A stretch of DNA of 6,767 bases, taken from contig JACZWF010000087.1 in assembly GCA_022572285.1 (NCBI GenBank), forward strand, positions 1 to 6,767. The letters run 5' to 3'. This stretch comes from Nitrososphaerota archaeon. Its GTDB lineage: Archaea > Thermoproteota > Nitrososphaeria > Nitrososphaerales > UBA57. The notes under the pieces are model-generated. The model saw only the letters and a list, made by a program, of their open reading frames with translations, was not told the DNA's origin and did not search any database. Of this stretch, positions 6,374 through 6,767 are shown piece after piece. A program made the translations under genes and the position numbers. Each line of letters opens with the position of its first letter. The first letter of the stretch is position 1.

Positions 6374-6767
6374 CTACTTAGCGGCATCCTCACCTCCTTT
6401 GAATGGCGCTTTGTGCGATCCAGCACCGGATGAGTTGCATTGGTCATCGTCGACCACGCGACCCGAGCGACCATAGCCGAGGTGCGCGATGTCCGGCGGA
6501 AAAAACATGGCCCAATTCCACTCGAGGAACAATCGAACTTTGCGGGCGAATATCGGCACCTTGAGTAGATAGACCCCACGCCAGAGCAGCCACGCAACGA
6601 ACCCAGAAAGACGCAGTCCGAATAGCTCCGCCACCGCCTTGTTGTGTCCGATCGAGGCGAGCTGACCCTTGGGCCGATAAGAAAATGCTTGAGTTGGCTT
6701 ACCGAGCGTATTGGCAACGATGTTGGAAGCGAGTTGCCTGGCTTGCCGGTCGGCGAACTGTGCGGTG
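6374..6767 (-). CDS. Type II NADH dehydrogenase (NDH-2), C-terminal 130 residues, 5' part outside the window
   Basis: The reading frame is open through the window edge and ends at TAG (6376-6374). It starts TAQFADRQA, matching the flavoprotein segment near the FAD and quinone site in NDH-2 (usually xxxAQxAxxQA), followed by NIVANTLG, FSYRPKGQLASIG and HNKAVAELFG. The tail LSGFVAWLLWRGVYLLK-VPIFARKVRLFLEW, read in pieces, is the membrane-binding amphipathic C-terminal domain. NDH-2 moves electrons from NADH to quinone without pumping protons. The last 30 residues (VVDDDQC onward) are a polar extension. A GTG inside the frame at 6634 is not the start, since homology continues upstream. Its composition (about 58% G+C in sampled lines) and its CGN-rich arginine use differ from the genes at the left, so it probably comes from a different genome or a transferred segment. 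Confidence 0.88.
   Translation of the reverse strand, partial: TAQFADRQARQLASNIVANTLGKPTQAFSYRPKGQLASIGHNKAVAELFGLRLSGFVAWLLWRGVYLLKVPIFARKVRLFLEWNWAMFFPPDIAHLGYGRSGRVVDDDQCNSSGAGSHKAPFKGGEDAAK

Noticed and set aside
6381..6400. RHPHLL-like peptide on the plus strand as the end of the IS6 transposase
   Set aside because: It resembles the transposase tail only loosely, is separated by a stop codon, and lies inside the NDH-2 coding end, so I ended the relic at the HG codons (6363).
6319..6717. Minus-strand open frame of 132 codons
   Set aside because: It overlaps the NDH-2 gene in another frame. The NDH-2 frame has clear family motifs and this one is serine/arginine-rich with none.

Overview
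The window holds two very different pieces of DNA. Positions 1 to about 6145 are AT-leaning (about 42% G+C in three 60-base lines I counted). They carry two divergent gene pairs for exported or membrane proteins. Positions about 6146 to 6767 carry a decayed IS6-family transposase fragment and the 3' part of a type II NADH dehydrogenase (NDH-2) gene in richer DNA (about 58% G+C in three counted lines). No rRNA, tRNA, CRISPR array or replication origin was seen.

Leftward operon (minus strand, 2988 to 170): a 735-residue secreted protein with seven calcium-loop FG-GAP/VCBS motifs and a C-terminal UnbV/ASPIC domain (CRTAC1-like). Its stop codon overlaps the TTG start of a 204-residue polytopic membrane protein. 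That membrane protein is an internal duplication with a repeat period of 79-80 residues, and His, Glu and Asn positions are repeated in both halves. Rightward operon (plus strand, about 3092 to 6148): a membrane-anchored seven-bladed FG-GAP propeller whose repeats recur at exactly 53 residues. Twelve bases after it comes a secreted PQQ-dependent (quinoprotein) dehydrogenase that has lost its C-terminal end at the transposase junction.

Organism: the left part looks archaeal, probably an uncultivated heterotroph that oxidises alcohols or related compounds outside the cell membrane. The evidence is a TTTATAT box centred 27 bases upstream of the first leftward ATG, which would give a leaderless transcript. 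The second gene of that operon instead has a GGAGGG Shine-Dalgarno site, and one surface protein is anchored by a C-terminal membrane helix. Marine heterotrophic Thaumarchaeota are known to carry several PQQ dehydrogenases and are one candidate, but the sequence alone does not settle this. The right part (IS6 relic, NDH-2) looks bacterial, so the contig is either a real insertion or transfer scar or an assembly/amplification chimera joined near 6146.

Possible joint role (inference): three secreted beta-propeller proteins, one of them a metal-PQQ dehydrogenase, sit next to a His-rich duplicated membrane protein that could pass electrons to the quinone pool or bind a metal or heme.
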